Assembly (NCBI GenBank): GCA_009760855.2
Contig: WPIO01000144.1
Span: 269,001 to 285,000, forward strand
DNA length: 16,000 nucleotides
Source of the DNA: Cristatella mucedo
Taxonomy: Eukaryota; Bryozoa; Phylactolaemata; Cristatellidae
Direction: 5' to 3'
This document shows, piece by piece, positions 1-7,779 of this stretch; within the stretch, counting starts at the first letter, position 1, and each line of letters opens with the position of its first letter. The notes under the pieces were generated by a model that saw only the letters and a program-made list of their open reading frames with translations, was not told the DNA's origin and ran no database searches. A program made the position numbers and the translations under genes.

Positions 1-2
1 CC

Positions 3-463
3 CGTCTTGGCTTTTGTAATTCACTGCTTTCTGGCCTACCAGCATGTGCAATCAGGCGCTTACAGCTGGTGCAAAACTCCGCAACTAGGCTTGTCTGTCG
101 TGAGCGTCGCAGTTGCCACATCACACCACTTCTTGCCGACCTGCACTGGCAACTAGTCAAGCAACGCATTGACTTCAAGGTTTTGTCGCTCACTTTTAGG
201 TCACTTCATTCTTTAGCTCCAGCCTATCTCACAGATATACTCCCCCACCAGGCCAAGCATCGTACCACCTGCTTTTCGGAATCCAAAGTTTACCAATACC
301 TTGTACAAACCTCAAATCCTTTAGAGACCGTGCATTTAGTTCGTATGCTCCCAAAGCCTGGAGCTCACTCCCGACCTGCGTCAGAGCATCGCCTGACTTG
401 ACCACATTTAAAAAGAACTTAAAATCGCACCGACTTATGACAGCATTTAGTGAGTCCCTGTGA
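3..463 (+). pseudogene. LINE ORF2 C-terminal remnant, frameshifted
   Basis: This is the C-terminal part of a reverse transcriptase polyprotein, beyond the catalytic YXDD region (which is not in the window). Frame 3 opens at the window edge with CNSLLSGLP, then RRLQLVQNSA and ITPLLADLHW, then RIDFKVLSL and LAPAYLTDILP. This block order is typical of CR1/L2 elements. Around 290-305 an indel shifts the frame. The expected end (AFSSYAPKAWSSLPTC, then DLTTFKKNLK) continues in the neighbouring frame to a TGA at 461-463. Intact sister sequence in the copy at 13311-13631 confirms the shift. LADLHW is followed by QLVKQ where that copy has WLPVKQ. The piece is not a functional gene. Confidence 0.87.
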
Positions 464-624
464 TTTGTCCTTCATGTGCTTATGCGTGCTGACACTGTGC
501 ATGCTGCCACTAACCACACTTGCATCCTTACGCTGTGCACGTCTCCCCTAACCATGTTATTCATGCTGTTTATCGAGCATGATATTACTCACCATTCAAT
601 CGTGCTTACCTTTGCAGCAAATGT

Positions 625-664
625 AAAGCGCCTAGAAAGAGATTGAGTTCTCTGAGGGCGCTTT
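625..664 (+). other. LINE 3'-terminal hairpin, copy A
   Basis: AAAGCGCC (625-632) pairs perfectly with GGCGCTTT (657-664). Inside, AGAGA and TCTCT can form a second short stem. The same 8-bp stem is intact in the copies at 2508-2547, 10265-10304, 12323-12362 and 13106-13145. It lies about 10 bases before the TTA tail. In L2-type LINEs the RNA 3' end is where the reverse transcriptase is thought to bind, so a recognition role is a reasonable inference. Confidence 0.72.
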
Positions 665-698
665 ATCAAGTGCATTATTATTGTTACTATTAGTAGTA

Positions 699-1928
699 GT
701 AGCCCACAAGATGGAAATAACAGTAGAACTCGACGGAATTCATGAGCAAGAGCAACTAACTAGCTTCGAGTAATACGATCCATGTACCTCCACGGTGTAT
801 AAAAAATTACGCATGCCACCAGAAGTATGTTTGTTATAGTGAGGGCCGAGTCTCTGCGGCTGTGGAATAGACTGACGTACATTAACGATGTGGAATTATT
901 ACATCGATGTATGAGTGCTCTTAATTGCCACCTTGACATTGCTACCTGAGAGTCTGCATACCCACGTGTATTTATCTTGCGTCTACGACTGGTGGGCTTT
1001 CTGCCGCCGCTGGTTCCACCAGGAGTGTGCCGTCATATGCGTGCAAGGGCTGTAGTAGCTTCTACGGTCGCAGCGTTAGACAGTGAAAGACGTTAGTTAA
1101 GTAGCTGAAAACGGGTCATTCGGAACATTTTGTGTCTGAACTATTGAGTCATTGCTGAGAATCCTTGTCACTAGTGATATATTATGCTTTTCTCGTTGCT
1201 TTCCACTGCTGTGGTGACCGATTTACTTTCATATGTCCATACTTAACGTTGAGGGCTACACTGGATTGTGTTTCTGTGGCTCACTCAAAGCCTTGCTGAC
1301 TTTCTATGTGCTTATTGTATCCGAAAGACGCTGTCTCAAGTAATAAAAAGAAAGTGGGAAGCATAGCTGAGTCGTGTGGGCAGTCGAGGCGGTGAGTCAA
1401 CTAGAAGTACCGGCTCAGGACGGCTGGATAGGATGTGCCCCGGAAGCAGGAGAGAAGACGTAGATGTGTTAGAACTGTGAGAGTTTCATGGTCAAGGACT
1501 CCCAGAGCAAAAGTCTGGGTTGATAGCAATTGCAAAGCGAAGAATGGAACGGGTCATTTATTGTCCATTGATCGCATCTCGGGAAAACTCGGGAGGCTGA
1601 AACTGGAGCAGCAGTTAAGGAGCCAAGCCGTGTGCTTAACAAGGCCAGACAGACGTAGTGCAGGGTGCTGCACTAAGCATAAGCTGCTATTAAAGTGATT
1701 CGCATCCCAAACAGGTCCCGATACAGAACAGCTGAGCAGAATCTGGTGGCATTTAAACTTACGGTGGGGCATCACGTGACGGGTGCTCACAATTAAGTCG
1801 TACTAATCCAAAACAGCTTATTGTTATATGAACTTATTTCCTCCGCGACCAATTCAAACGACCTTAAGCTGAGAAACCTCATCAAAATCTGGGCCTGCTC
1901 AGAGTATGACAGCTGCGCATTTAAAATA
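699..1928. other. Gene-free stretch, nothing recognised
   Basis: I see no coding pattern, RNA gene or repeat shared with the rest of the window. The longest open frame (1435-1698, +) is short. Its translation is basic and low in structure, and the opposite strand is also open over much of it, so I treat it as chance. The first bases (699-710) still carry TAG repeats that may be drifted LINE tail. Confidence 0.5.
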
Positions 1929-1983
1929 TTAATGTATTGGCATAGCGCCCTAAGAGAGCTTAATCTCTACTCAGGCGTTCCAC
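1929..1983 (-). mobile_element. LINE family 1 tail scrap, copy B
   Basis: About 55 bases match the terminal hairpin region of LINE family 1 in reverse orientation: GCGCCCTAAGAGAGCTTAAT here against GCGCCCTCAGAGAACTTAAT in better copies, then TCTCT and AGGCG. Similarity stops abruptly at about 1983, where a tRNA-like unit begins. It is strongly decayed. Confidence 0.65.
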
Positions 1984-1987
1984 ACAA

Positions 1988-2066
1988 TGCCTCGGACCTC
2001 GAGCCCGCGACCTCGGCGAGACCCTGGTCTGGGCGGGCACCTTGACCGCTGGGCCAAACCAGCTTT
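1988..2066 (-). mobile_element. tRNA-Leu-like unit (SINE head or tRNA pseudogene)
   Basis: On the minus strand the A box TGGCCCAGCGG (2046-2056) matches the Pol III consensus TRGCNNARYGG exactly. About 40 bases on, GGCTCGAGGTCC (1994-2005) is a near B box with one extra base. The spacing, the GGTCAAGGTGCC after the A box and the GGTCTCGCCGAGG before the B box resemble a leucine-type tRNA with a long variable arm. The altered T-loop and poor pairing make a functional tRNA unlikely. It abuts a broken LINE tail, so it may be a SINE inserted there. No second copy is in the window. The remaining candidates are a lone tRNA pseudogene and a SINE of a family otherwise absent here. Confidence 0.6.
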
Positions 2067-2127
2067 AAGGCATAGCATCTAGATTATTGTAATGTCCATT
2101 GTTTACCCCGTCCTGTCAACGCCTTCA

Positions 2128-2256
2128 TTAAATACCCTTAATTAATATATAATATATAGTTATAATAATATTATATTATATATTATATAATATAATTATA
2201 TATTATATATATATTATATATTAAAATATTAATATATAATATATAATTAATAACTC
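2128..2256. repeat. AT-rich low-complexity block, roughly mirror-symmetric
   Basis: These are nearly pure A/T (ATATA, TAATAT and ATTATA mixtures). The left edge (TTAATTAATATATAATATAT) and the right edge (ATATATAATATATAATTAAT) read as each other's reverse rather than reverse complement. The block also contains many short self-complementary runs. It separates a gene-free part from a decayed LINE fragment. Confidence 0.85.
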
Positions 2257-2265
2257 TCATTCATC

Positions 2266-2475
2266 CGAAAATGATGCAAAGCTCCGCAGCTAGTCGGATC
2301 TGTCGTTGAAAGACTTAGCTGTCACATCGCAACCCGTCTGCTAGAGCATCATTGGTTTCTAGCCAAGCATAGAATCGACTATGAGATCCACCGTCAGCCC
2401 TTGTAGGTCGTTTCATTCGCTTGCATCAGCAGCCTAATTATCCAACCTCCTTCCTCTTCTAGTGCACTGTCGAAC
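2266..2475 (+). pseudogene. Decayed LINE family 1 coding fragment
   Basis: This matches copy A (70-260) at the DNA level. CAAAGCTCCGCAGCTAG corresponds to CAAAACTCCGCAACTAG, then TCTGTCGT, a GTCACATC block, TCTAGCCAAGCA (copy A: ACTAGTCAAGCA), ATCGACT, and a TCGTTTCATTC block (copy A: TCACTTCATTC). Several stops and indels interrupt it, including in-frame TGA and TAG early on. Similarity fades after about 2440. It meets the oppositely oriented tail at 2481. Confidence 0.68.
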
Positions 2476-2480
2476 CTTTC

Positions 2481-2757
2481 AATAATAATAATAATAATGC
2501 ACTTGATAAAGCGCCCTCAGAGAACTTAATCTCTCTCTGGGCGCTTTACATTTGCTGCAAAGGGCATTGAATGCGATTGAATGGTGAGTAATATCATGCC
2601 TGATAAACAAACGAAATGAATAACTTGGTTAGGGGTGACATGCACAGGGTCAGCATGCAAAGTTGGTTAGTGGCAGCATGCACAGTGTCAGCACGCATAA
2701 GCGCATGAAGGACGAATCACAGGGACCCACTAAATGCTGTCCTAAATAGGTGTATGT
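2481..2757 (-). mobile_element. LINE family 1 3' UTR, copy C, 5'-truncated
   Basis: Read on the minus strand, this is the end of the coding region (about the last 15 codons), the full 3' UTR, the hairpin (2508-2547, stem intact) and an ATT/TTA tail (2481-2497). It agrees closely with the copies at 12293 and 13072. Shared blocks include GGTTAGGGGTGACATGCACA, CATGCACAGTGTCAGC and GGACGAATCACAGGGACCC. Homology stops at about 2757, as expected of incomplete reverse transcription. Confidence 0.88.
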
Positions 2758-3294
2758 CAATCATCAGCGTATCATCAAATCATCGGCGTACAGTGTGCTC
2801 CCGCACCACCTAATCCATCACCGTCTAGTCGTCTCGCCGCTCATACCACTAAAAAATTGCAATCTTTTGTGATCGAGCCTTCACCTCGATATGCACCGAA
2901 TGCTCTTAATTTTATTTCCGGCTTTGATCACACCCCGAAAAGACCTTGTGTCATTTGATTCTGAGCAGCAAAACGCGCATCTGTTCCAATCAGCTTTTCC
3001 TGCGCAAGTGAACTTGTCCTGTTCTCTGTATTCTTTTCCTGAAAGCTACGCGTGCGTGATTTGCTGCAGACTATCAGTCAGAGTTGCCGCTTACCGGCGG
3101 CCATGATTGTCTTTATGATTGATTTATCGCGGTCACCTAAGGACTGTACTTGTTGGCTTTGAATGGCTTGCTTGATGCCTTTCATTTTACTTTACTCTTT
3201 GATTCTCTTACAGAGAGTTGTCAAGCGCCTGGATAGATCTCTTCTGAACTATTCAAGCGACCTATTACTCTCATTCTTTATTACTAATAAACTT
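2758..3294. other. Gene-free stretch
   Basis: There are short direct repeats near 2758-2790 (ATCAGCGTATCATCA and ATCATCGGCGTA). An open frame at 2891-3106 (+) has no recognisable motif. I could not link this stretch to any repeat in the window. Confidence 0.45.
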
Positions 3295-3475
3295 CCAATC
3301 TCTTGAGACCAGCCTTCAGTATCTTGGCTGCCAAAGCTTAGAGCTCACGGCTGACTTACAGCGCGTCGTATCCCGAAAAGACGACATCCAAAAAGAAGCT
3401 AAACGTCTACATGATCATCGATGTAAGCCTGCTCTCTGTCCAAGTTCATTGACCTGTGTGTGCTTACTAAAACGC
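3295..3475 (+). pseudogene. Highly diverged LINE C-terminal remnant
   Basis: Translated with frame changes, this gives FSILAAKA, then a short gap with SSRLT, then an EKTTSKKKLN stretch. The order parallels FSSYAPKAW, SSLPT and LTTFKKNLK in the better LINE copies. The DNA CATCCAAAAAGAAGCTAAA mirrors CACATTTAAAAAGAACTTAAA. After it comes TTCATTGACC and TGTGTGCTTA, similar to the start of the LINE 3' UTR. It could be an old copy of family 1 or a related family. The match is weak. Confidence 0.45.
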
Positions 3476-3889
3476 AAGTGTTAAGGGCGGAGCTAACTGG
3501 TAAAAGCAATATGCTTTTCTACTGAGCAGCAGTGAGCTTGTCTTTTTTCCTGGACGTGTTCCCTCAACTGTGCACGATTCGGTACATTTTTTGGCCAGGG
3601 GTGCTACTGACCGGCCGACTATACTGTCTTTTAATGCGCGTTTGCAAACTTTTCAGGGCATTTTACTTGGGAGAGCGAGTATACTTTGCAATACATGACA
3701 CCTTTTTTATTAGTTACTTTTGGTTAGGAACTCTAGAAGCTAATCGTAAAGCACCTGAAGTGGGATTCAGTTTCGGTGCAATGCAAAGACTTACTTCTGC
3801 TACTATCACTACCATTATTACCACGATAAGCTGCCATTACTATTGAGATAATGCTAAGCAGTTTTCTACTTATTGTTTTATGTTCGCTA
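3476..3889. other. Gene-free stretch with one unconvincing open frame
   Basis: An open frame on + (3532-3846) reads as hydrophobic and aromatic-rich. T-rich DNA gives this by chance, and I recognise no domain. The end of that frame is driven by ACT/ATT triplet-like sequence (3805-3845). I see no repeat match. Confidence 0.4.
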
Positions 3890-3906
3890 ATTTTATTCTA
3901 GCTTTA

Positions 3907-4032
3907 AAATCGTTTGCTTTCAAAGCCAGGAACTCACTTCCGACTGGTGGCACGACATCTCCTGAGTTGACCACATTTAAAAAGAAACTAAAAATGCCTC
4001 TATTAATCACAACATTCAATTTTTCCAAGTGA
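3907..4032 (+). pseudogene. LINE ORF2 C-terminal tail in copy D
   Basis: The frame ending at TGA 4030-4032 reads KSFAFKARNSLPT, then SPELTTFKKKLK, then a short divergent end. It parallels YAPKAWNSLPT and SPDLTTFKRNLK in the copy at 13311-13631. The conserved tryptophan before NSLP is replaced (ARNSLP). There is no ATG and only about 40 codons remain, so this is a dead fragment. Confidence 0.75.
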
Positions 4033-4130
4033 CTCGCCTTTGTGTACTTATTCGTAGTCACACTGTGCGTGCTGCCACTAGCCATATTTGCACGTTTACC
4101 CAAAGCACGTTACCTCTAAACATGCTATGC

Positions 4131-4178
4131 TCGTTATTCATTGAGCTCGTTATTCATTGAGCACGTTATTCATTGAGC
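4131..4178 (+). repeat. 16-bp tandem repeat, three units
   Basis: The unit TCGTTATTCATTGAGC occurs at 4131, again at 4147, and with one change (leading A) at 4163. It lies inside the 3' UTR of LINE copy D, where copy A has a single related segment (GTTATTCATGCTG, about 556-570). It is a local duplication after or during insertion. Confidence 0.9.
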
Positions 4179-4272
4179 ACGTTAACGCTAACCATTCGAT
4201 CATGCTTTCTTTACAGCATATGCAGAGTGCCTAGAAAGAGGGTGCTATAACGAATGTTTTATTATTATTATA

Positions 4273-4744
4273 TGGACTGAAGCTAAAGATATCCGTTAGT
4301 CTCCTGCCAAATGAAGTACTAGCGACCCGAGTTACAGTGAACCCAATTTTCCTGACGACTCATTAAACCCCAGCTCTATTTTTATTTTTCCAGCTGTTAG
4401 TGATGGAATAGCTTTAACAGCAAATCAGAAGAAGGCATGCGATAGCAGTTAGATAGAAAATGATAAAAAAATCTAAATACCAGTCAAACCTTTCTTTAAC
4501 GGGGTGGGCATAATTTTGTTTTTCGTCGGACCGTCGCTCGCGTCAAAGCCGAAATCCCACACCTTTAATAAACATGTTTAACAAACTACGTTTGTTTGGT
4601 TTATTCGTTATCCCTGCAGAGGGAGGCCTTGCTCAATGGAGGCACTGAAAGCTTGTCTTGTTGATTAGCTTCTATTCCATTTATATCCAACGACGATCCA
4701 TCCGTGGCATGCAATGTAGAGGCGCTGTCCCATTCCTCCGCTGA
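4273..4744. other. Gene-free stretch with a small perfect hairpin
   Basis: No gene is seen. A 7-bp perfect inverted repeat, AACAAAC / GTTTGTT with loop TAC, lies at 4580-4596, shortly after an AATAAA at about 4567. That combination could be the 3' end of some transcribed or mobile element, but nothing upstream supports one. Confidence 0.45.
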
Positions 4745-5029
4745 AAGACAGTTGGCGACAGAAGCTTTAGCTCTGCAGGTCCTAGACTGTGGAACTCGCT
4801 TCCACAATTCTTACGAAATGACAACTGCTCTCCTACTGCCGACTATGGCTCATCTTTTTCAGTGGTCCTGAGCTGCTACTTCCATGCTACTCACTACCTC
4901 AACTGCTCTCCTGACTCTGCTATGCTTCCCACTTTTTCTTTGTTGCGTGAGACGAAGTGTGTTGGCTACCGAATGCGTACCGAAAGCCGCTTAGGCTGTG
5001 AGTGGGCTATACAAAACTCTCCTGCGTAA
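4745..5029 (+). pseudogene. Second LINE family, ORF2 C-terminal fragment
   Basis: An open frame of 94 codons with no early ATG, bounded by TGA (4742-4744) and TAA (5027-5029), begins TVGDRSFSSAG, then PRLWNSLPQFLRND. This is the hallmark C-terminus of CR1/L2-type reverse transcriptases (GDR.FS..GP.LWN.LP..LR). It differs from family 1, which has FGDRAFSSYAPKAWNSLP, so it is a separate lineage. The expected F-K-L-K motif after it is only loosely present (SSFSVVLSCYF). The rest (about 40 codons) looks non-conserved and may be read-through. The fragment is 5'-truncated and not functional. Confidence 0.72.
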
Positions 5030-6099
5030 CACCCACATGGTCTTTATGACTTTGTGGAGTTACTGACGGAGATACATTACACTACATATGGATCGAGGCT
5101 TAACTAATCTTTATCAGCACACATCTTCAGGTTAAAGCAAGGATGATCATTTTTTACTTTAGATTTTTAAGAGCTCGGCGATTCCTATCTGGGTGCAGCT
5201 ATTTAAAAGGACGCAACCCGTTCTTGATCCTGGTATGCTGTTAGAAAAATTTCCCACCTGGTGAATATTTGCTTAGCAGGAAATATCTATTTATTAACTT
5301 TTTCAACTGCCATTCACCACACTTTATGGCATTTTGTAGCGAAGTGACATCACAAAAATATTGAGGCAATTATTACTGAAATTATCAATATTGTCTGACC
5401 CATGAAAATGCCTTTCCCATTAAACGTATTCTTAACAATTGATTATAAGTCAGCAGATTTGCTGCTTATCAAACTCGCCCCTATATTAGCAGTACCACAG
5501 CGAGATTAATAAAACCGATATGAAAACCTCGCTATGCTGCAATAGGCGCCAGTAGTTACTGCAAGCAATCTGCATTCCCCTTGACATAATAGAACTTCTA
5601 TTTATTCGGCTTACAAGTATGCGATGACAGATCGGTCAGACGCGACGCAACTCATTTCTCATTCGTAACGATTTCGCCGGTACGCCCTAATGCTTCGCTG
5701 CCATTAAATTTGCATTGCTCAGGTGCGCTGTCAGTAGAATGACGAGCGACCCTTGAGCTAGCTTACCTTTCGCAGAATACAAGGCACCATTGTCACCCAG
5801 GTGAGCCTGCGAGAGTCCGTTGCGGGCTAAATGTGCTTCTAATGACAGGCGGGCGTAGACGACAGCGGCCTAAGTGCGTCGATAATGTCGGACGGAGCCG
5901 GCTGAAAAAGGGCAGCAATTACCATAATGACGAGCTCGTTACCATATCGCTGAATAAACGTCTCATTAAGCCAGCAGGTGCGCAGCAGCAGGTGTCTCGC
6001 GCATTTGTGCACCGCATCCCGTCCGTCACCCAGATCCAATGGCCAGGCTAAAAAAAAAGAAGAAGACAGAGAGAAATGCAAAGGCTGCAAACACTTTCT
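5030..6099. other. Gene-free stretch, nothing recognised
   Basis: Mixed-composition DNA turns CpG-rich after about 5800. Open frames at 5833-6090 exist on both strands at once and lack recognisable motifs. There is a short A run at 6050-6058. I see no RNA gene or repeat copy. Confidence 0.45.
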
Positions 6100-6420
6100 C
6101 CTTCAAACTCCCGCAAATGGCCGCCGCATTCTGCTCGCGGCATTCTGCTCGGTGCGAACGATCCTCGCCGCTCCGCCGCCGCCGCGCATCGAAGCAGAGA
6201 TTCGCGTAAAACGCGCGCGAGCGCGCGCGCGCTCGTCGCTAGCGGCTGCTGAGGCGCCTTGACGCGTGTCTGCGCGAGAGCCTTGCGGCGGCGGCGGGCG
6301 GCGCTGCACAGCGTTCCTCCCAGGAGCTCGTCTCGCTTCCCGCGTCGTCGAGCCTTCGAGCTGCGCTTGGCGCGTGCACAACTCCTGAGAAAACGTGGTG
6401 CGACGAGTGAGTTCAAGGAG
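6100..6420. other. CpG-rich patch with alternating GC core
   Basis: CpG density is far above the neighbouring DNA. The core around 6211-6235 alternates C/G (ACGCGCGCGAGCGCGCGCGC) and is nearly self-complementary, and CCGCCGCCG-like runs flank it. Long open frames on both strands here follow from the lack of A/T stops and should not be read as genes. A CpG-island promoter or a methylation-poor exon is possible. No splice-supported exon is visible. Confidence 0.55.
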
Positions 6421-6681
6421 CCGTAGGGAGGACTAACTAACGCGAGGCAAAATGCGTCTCGGTCTCACTCTGGCGCAATGTCGCGTGACGGTTGGTTTGA
6501 CGATGAGCGCTAGAAATCTCCTAGCACCGCCGCCTCCCCCCCCCCCCCAATAGCGATAGCTGACGTAGGCAGAGAAGTTACGCTGGATCGTACTGCTCGC
6601 TCTCCTCGCGTCTCCCCCTCAAAACGTAAACATGCAGGCCAGTAGTCAGGGTGAGGCTGTTTCACGGCTTCTCTCGCAGCC

Positions 6682-6850
6682 GCTAGCTGATTCAACTGCC
6701 TCTTTTTTGAGTGGCGACAGATGAGCCTCTGCGGCTATCGCCGCCGCTTGCGGCGGCAATAGAGGATCGCCCGCCGCAGGATTCGAACCCACGAACGCGG
6801 CACCGAGGTAATGAAACGCAACAGTCTTGACCTAGTCGCCATCGCGGCTC
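6682..6850 (-). mobile_element. tRNA-derived SINE, copy 1
   Basis: On the minus strand it starts with GAGCCGCGATGG, followed by an A-box-like TGGCGACTAGG (6831-6841) and a perfect B box GGTTCGAATCC (6779-6789). The body then has GGGCGATCCTCTATTGCC, an AGAGGCTCATCTGTCGCC block, AAAAAAGAGGC and TTGAATCAGCTAGC. The same blocks appear in the same order in the copies at 9265 and 13847, which shows a dispersed SINE. The sequence GCCGCCGC-TT-GCGGCGGC (about 6740-6757) inside the body is a near-perfect palindrome. It is an inactive Pol III-type retroelement with no coding capacity. Confidence 0.82.
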
Positions 6851-6959
6851 CACCGCTCACTCCGCTTGCGGCGGACAATCGACGATCGTCCTGGATAGCC
6901 GGTCTACAACCGTCGCTTCCGTCCTCCAGCACTACAACTTGTTCGTCCTTAATTAGTTC

Positions 6960-7120
6960 GCTTGCTACCTCACCAATATATACGTAAAGTTCAAAACACC
7001 TTTGCTTCTATTAATTTATATTAATATAATCTCCTTATGTTTATCTTTACTATTATTATTAGCTTTCTTATTAATTTGATATTAAAATCCTAAGCATATA
7101 GGCATAACACAAATACCTGC
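6960..7120. repeat. AT-rich low-complexity stretch
   Basis: Blocks such as TTAATTTATATTAATATAAT and ATTATTATTAGC alternate here, and composition switches sharply from the GC-rich SINE side. No gene is seen. Confidence 0.6.
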
Positions 7121-7170
7121 ACGGTAAATTTGGCTTACGTTGGTGACTCTCCCTCCTGACCGGAAGTTTA

Positions 7171-7330
7171 ATACATATAACACGTTTGCACAGCGTCCTT
7201 AGAGAACGGAATTTCTTTCTGAGCACTTTACAGATGCTGTCATAAAAGCATGGTCAAATGATTAGTAGTAACATTCGCAATGCCATCTAGCATAACACTA
7301 TTCGGTGCGACATGCATTGGGTCAACATCT
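7171..7330 (-). mobile_element. Decayed LINE family 1 tail, copy E
   Basis: In reverse orientation this reads through the hairpin region (CAGCGTCCTTAGAGAACGGA against AAGCGCCCTCAGAGAACTTA), GAGCACTTTACAGATGCTG (against AGGCGCTTTACATTTGCTG), GTCAAATGATTAGTAGTAA, and GTGCGACATGCATTGGGTCA (against GGTGACATGCACTGGGTCA). Many substitutions have broken the hairpin. It is 5'-truncated at about 7330. Confidence 0.72.
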
Positions 7331-7402
7331 TTTCAACTCTTTTCAACTTCATCGGTCGAAAAGAGGGGTGTGCTTTTCCAGCGATGTAGCAGGTCTATTC
7401 GA

Positions 7403-7432
7403 GGATATATAAGCCGCTTGTAAGCCAAGCGG
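7403..7432 (+). promoter_or_regulatory. TATA-like motif followed by a perfect hairpin
   Basis: ATATATAAG (7405-7413 region) is a good TATA-box match. Directly after it, CCGCTTG (7414-7420) pairs perfectly with CAAGCGG (7426-7432) around the loop TAAGC. A start site 25-30 bases downstream would fall at the hairpin's end. No gene with a convincing start follows, only a minisatellite. This could be chance in AT-tolerant DNA or the relic of a mobile element promoter. Confidence 0.3.
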
Positions 7433-7504
7433 AAAGGCACATATTTATAGACACTTCCTCCGTGAGCCATCAAGCTGCCCTGCTGCTTCGGATAACGGAA
7501 ACAA

Positions 7505-7779
7505 GCTCTCTACGGCTCTCTCTCTACGGCTCTCTCTCTACGGCTCTCTCTCTACGGCTCTCTCTCTACGGCTCTCTCTCTACGGCTCTCTCTCTACGGC
7601 TCTCTCTCTCTACGGCTCTCTCTCTACGGCTCTCTCTCTACGGCTCTCTCTCTCTACGGCTCTCTCTCTCTACGGCTCTCTCTCTACGGCTCTCTCTCTA
7701 CGGCTCTCTCTCTACGGCTCTCTCTCTACGGCTCTCTCTCTACGGCTCTCTCTCTACGGCTCTCTCTCTACGGCTCTCA
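7505..7779 (+). repeat. 14-bp minisatellite, 19 units
   Basis: The unit is ACGGC plus TCTCTCTCT. The ACGGC core starts at 7512, 7526, 7540, 7554, 7568, 7582 and 7596, then at 7612 after a 16-bp unit. It continues through 7770, with 16-bp units also before 7656 and 7672. The variants differ by one extra TC, consistent with slippage in the CT part. All three forward frames are stop-free, so the open frame 7462-7839 translates with a 14-residue period. That is a by-product of the repeat, not evidence for a protein. Confidence 0.95.

Larger units (their letters stand above)
1..698 (+). mobile_element. CR1/L2-like LINE (family 1), 3' portion, copy A
   Basis: This is the 3' end of a non-LTR retrotransposon that enters from outside the window. 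It has three parts: a coding remnant (3-463), a 3' untranslated region of about 230 bases, and a tail that ends in short TTA repeats near 690. The same 3' UTR blocks recur in reverse orientation at 2481-2757, 10231-10350, 12293-12600 and 13072-13370, so the block is a dispersed repeat. The final 75 bases carry the family's hairpin. Family assignment (CR1/L2 group) rests on the C-terminal reverse transcriptase region and the microsatellite-like tail. The exact clade cannot be settled here. The copy is dead because its reading frame is broken. Confidence 0.88.
3890..4272 (+). mobile_element. LINE family 1 3' end, copy D
   Basis: It comprises a coding remnant, the 3' UTR (blocks such as TCACACTGTGCGTGCTGCCACTAGCC, matching copy A's GACACTGTGCATGCTGCCACTAACC), a decayed hairpin (4222-4256) and an ATT tail at 4259-4272. 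Compared with copy A it carries an expansion of a 16-bp unit at 4131-4178. The orientation matches copy A, and the sequence is older, with more substitutions. Confidence 0.83.

Noticed and set aside
3532-3846. Small hydrophobic membrane protein gene
   Set aside because: Phe/Leu/Tyr content follows from T-rich DNA. There is no signal, motif or partner, and the end is triplet-repeat-like.
6048-6416. Overlapping open frames of 92-122 residues on both strands
   Set aside because: Stop-poor CpG-rich DNA gives these by chance. There are no motifs and no splice or start evidence.
7505-7779. CRISPR array
   Set aside because: There are no unique spacers between the units. It is a contiguous tandem repeat in eukaryotic DNA.
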